From Paraburkholderia sp. ZP32-5 (lineage in GTDB: Bacteria; Pseudomonadota; Gammaproteobacteria; Burkholderiales; Burkholderiaceae): a DNA stretch of 64,000 bases. The stretch is from contig NZ_JAJEJP010000001.1 of the NCBI RefSeq assembly GCF_021390495.1, positions 1,116,001 to 1,180,000 on the forward strand, read 5' to 3'. A program made the position numbers and the translations under genes. Each line of letters opens with the position of its first letter. Within the stretch, counting starts at the first letter, position 1. This document shows positions 63,649-64,000 of the stretch, one piece after another. Below the pieces are notes generated by a model. That model ran no database searches. It saw only the letters and a program-made list of their open reading frames with translations, and had not been told where the DNA came from.

Positions 63649-64000
63649 ATGACGAAGCATCTTCCACTCGATGGCGTTTGCGTCATCGAGATCGGGCACA
63701 GTCTCGCCGCGCCGTACGCCGGCATGGTGTTGCGGGCTCTCGGCGCGGAAGTGATCAAGATCGAAAGCGCGGAAGGCGGGGATTACGCAAGAGACTGGGG
63801 GCCGCCGTTCATCGACGGCGCCGCGGCACTTTTTCATGCGGTCAATCATGGCAAGTCGAGCATTGCGATGTCGCTGTCGGACCCTCGGCAGGCAGACCAG
63901 TTGAGGGACCTGATCGCACGGCGCGCGGATGTCGTGTTGCAGAACCTGAAAGCCGGCGGCACCGACAAGTATGGGCTCGGCGCCGAGCAGATGTTGAAAG
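63649..64000 (+). CDS. Family III CoA-transferase, N-terminal part (cut by window edge)
   Basis: 117 residues are visible, ATG behind ACGGAG. KHLPLDGVCVIEIGHSLAAP and AGMVLRALGAEVIKIESAEG are the CaiB/BaiF start. GDYARDWGPPFIDGAAALFH and ARRADVVLQNLKAGGTDKYG follow as in formyl-CoA and succinyl-CoA transferases. The catalytic aspartate lies beyond the window. It likely activates the acid freed by the HyuAB-like enzyme with CoA before hydration and lyase cleavage. It is the third gene of the operon behind operator copy 2. Confidence 0.85.
   Translation, partial: MTKHLPLDGVCVIEIGHSLAAPYAGMVLRALGAEVIKIESAEGGDYARDWGPPFIDGAAALFHAVNHGKSSIAMSLSDPRQADQLRDLIARRADVVLQNLKAGGTDKYGLGAEQMLK

Noticed and set aside
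62061..63758. A 565-codon leftward frame opposite the HyuB-like gene
   Set aside because: Antisense artefact; the plus frame has all the family motifs and couples to its partner by ATGA overlap.

Overview
The window is high-GC chromosomal DNA from a member of the Burkholderiaceae, most likely Paraburkholderia, Caballeronia or Burkholderia sensu lato. I infer this from codon use, a Burkholderia-type trimeric porin, paired DUF2950/DUF3300 proteins, a complete oxalate cluster (transporter, oxalyl-CoA decarboxylase, formyl-CoA transferase), several ACS-family sugar-acid/aromatic transporters and a family I pyrophosphatase. No rRNA, tRNA or CRISPR array was seen. All family assignments come from reading the translated sequence; no database search was possible.

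Layout. 1-2.0 kb: end of a FecR-like gene, an NTF2/SnoaL-like gene broken by one TAG codon, and an HxlR regulator divergent from a beta-class glutathione S-transferase. 2.3-11.4 kb: a GH63-like glucosidase facing a leftward run of DUF2950, DUF3300, an outer-membrane barrel, a Cys-type sulfatase and its radical-SAM maturase. 11.9-22.1 kb: small membrane proteins, a DHA2 drug exporter, a MEKHLA protein, a porin, a MauG-like di-heme peroxidase, a phosphoesterase lipoprotein and a YkgJ-type cysteine-cluster protein.

22.4-25.9 kb is an AT-richer island with an orphan type VI secretion module: PAAR protein, glycine-zipper effector candidate and two-helix membrane immunity candidate. It also holds a decayed piece of a second effector copy beside another probable immunity gene. 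26.7-31.0 kb is a surface-glycan group: GT2, FemAB/BioF2-like acyltransferase, and a glycosyltransferase fused to a TupA-like ATP-grasp ligase. 32.3-37.2 kb is the oxalate operon with a small PAS protein.

37.4-48.7 kb is a second accessory island. It has a structured leader in front of a small unknown gene, and a second PAAR/effector/immunity module. An ~88-bp leader of that module is repeated 13 kb upstream at the first module. A SLATT-type 2TM protein lies divergent from a two-gene pseudokinase-helicase plus PLD-nuclease operon (Mokosh type I-like anti-phage architecture), followed by an IS30 element.

49-64 kb returns to core-like metabolism: an MFS/SDR/ALDH operon, ppa, and a catabolic regulon. 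The regulon comprises crotonase, MFS, HMG-CoA lyase, a metallo-beta-lactamase-fold hydrolase, a LysR regulator, HyuA/HyuB-like subunits and a CoA-transferase. The same dyad, GGTTAT-N7-ATAACC, lies before both operons of this regulon and over the regulator's own start, so one LysR protein probably controls both. The enzymes suggest ring opening of a lactam, imide or lactone, CoA activation, hydration and a retro-aldol cleavage by HMG-CoA lyase. I do not recognise this as a described pathway.
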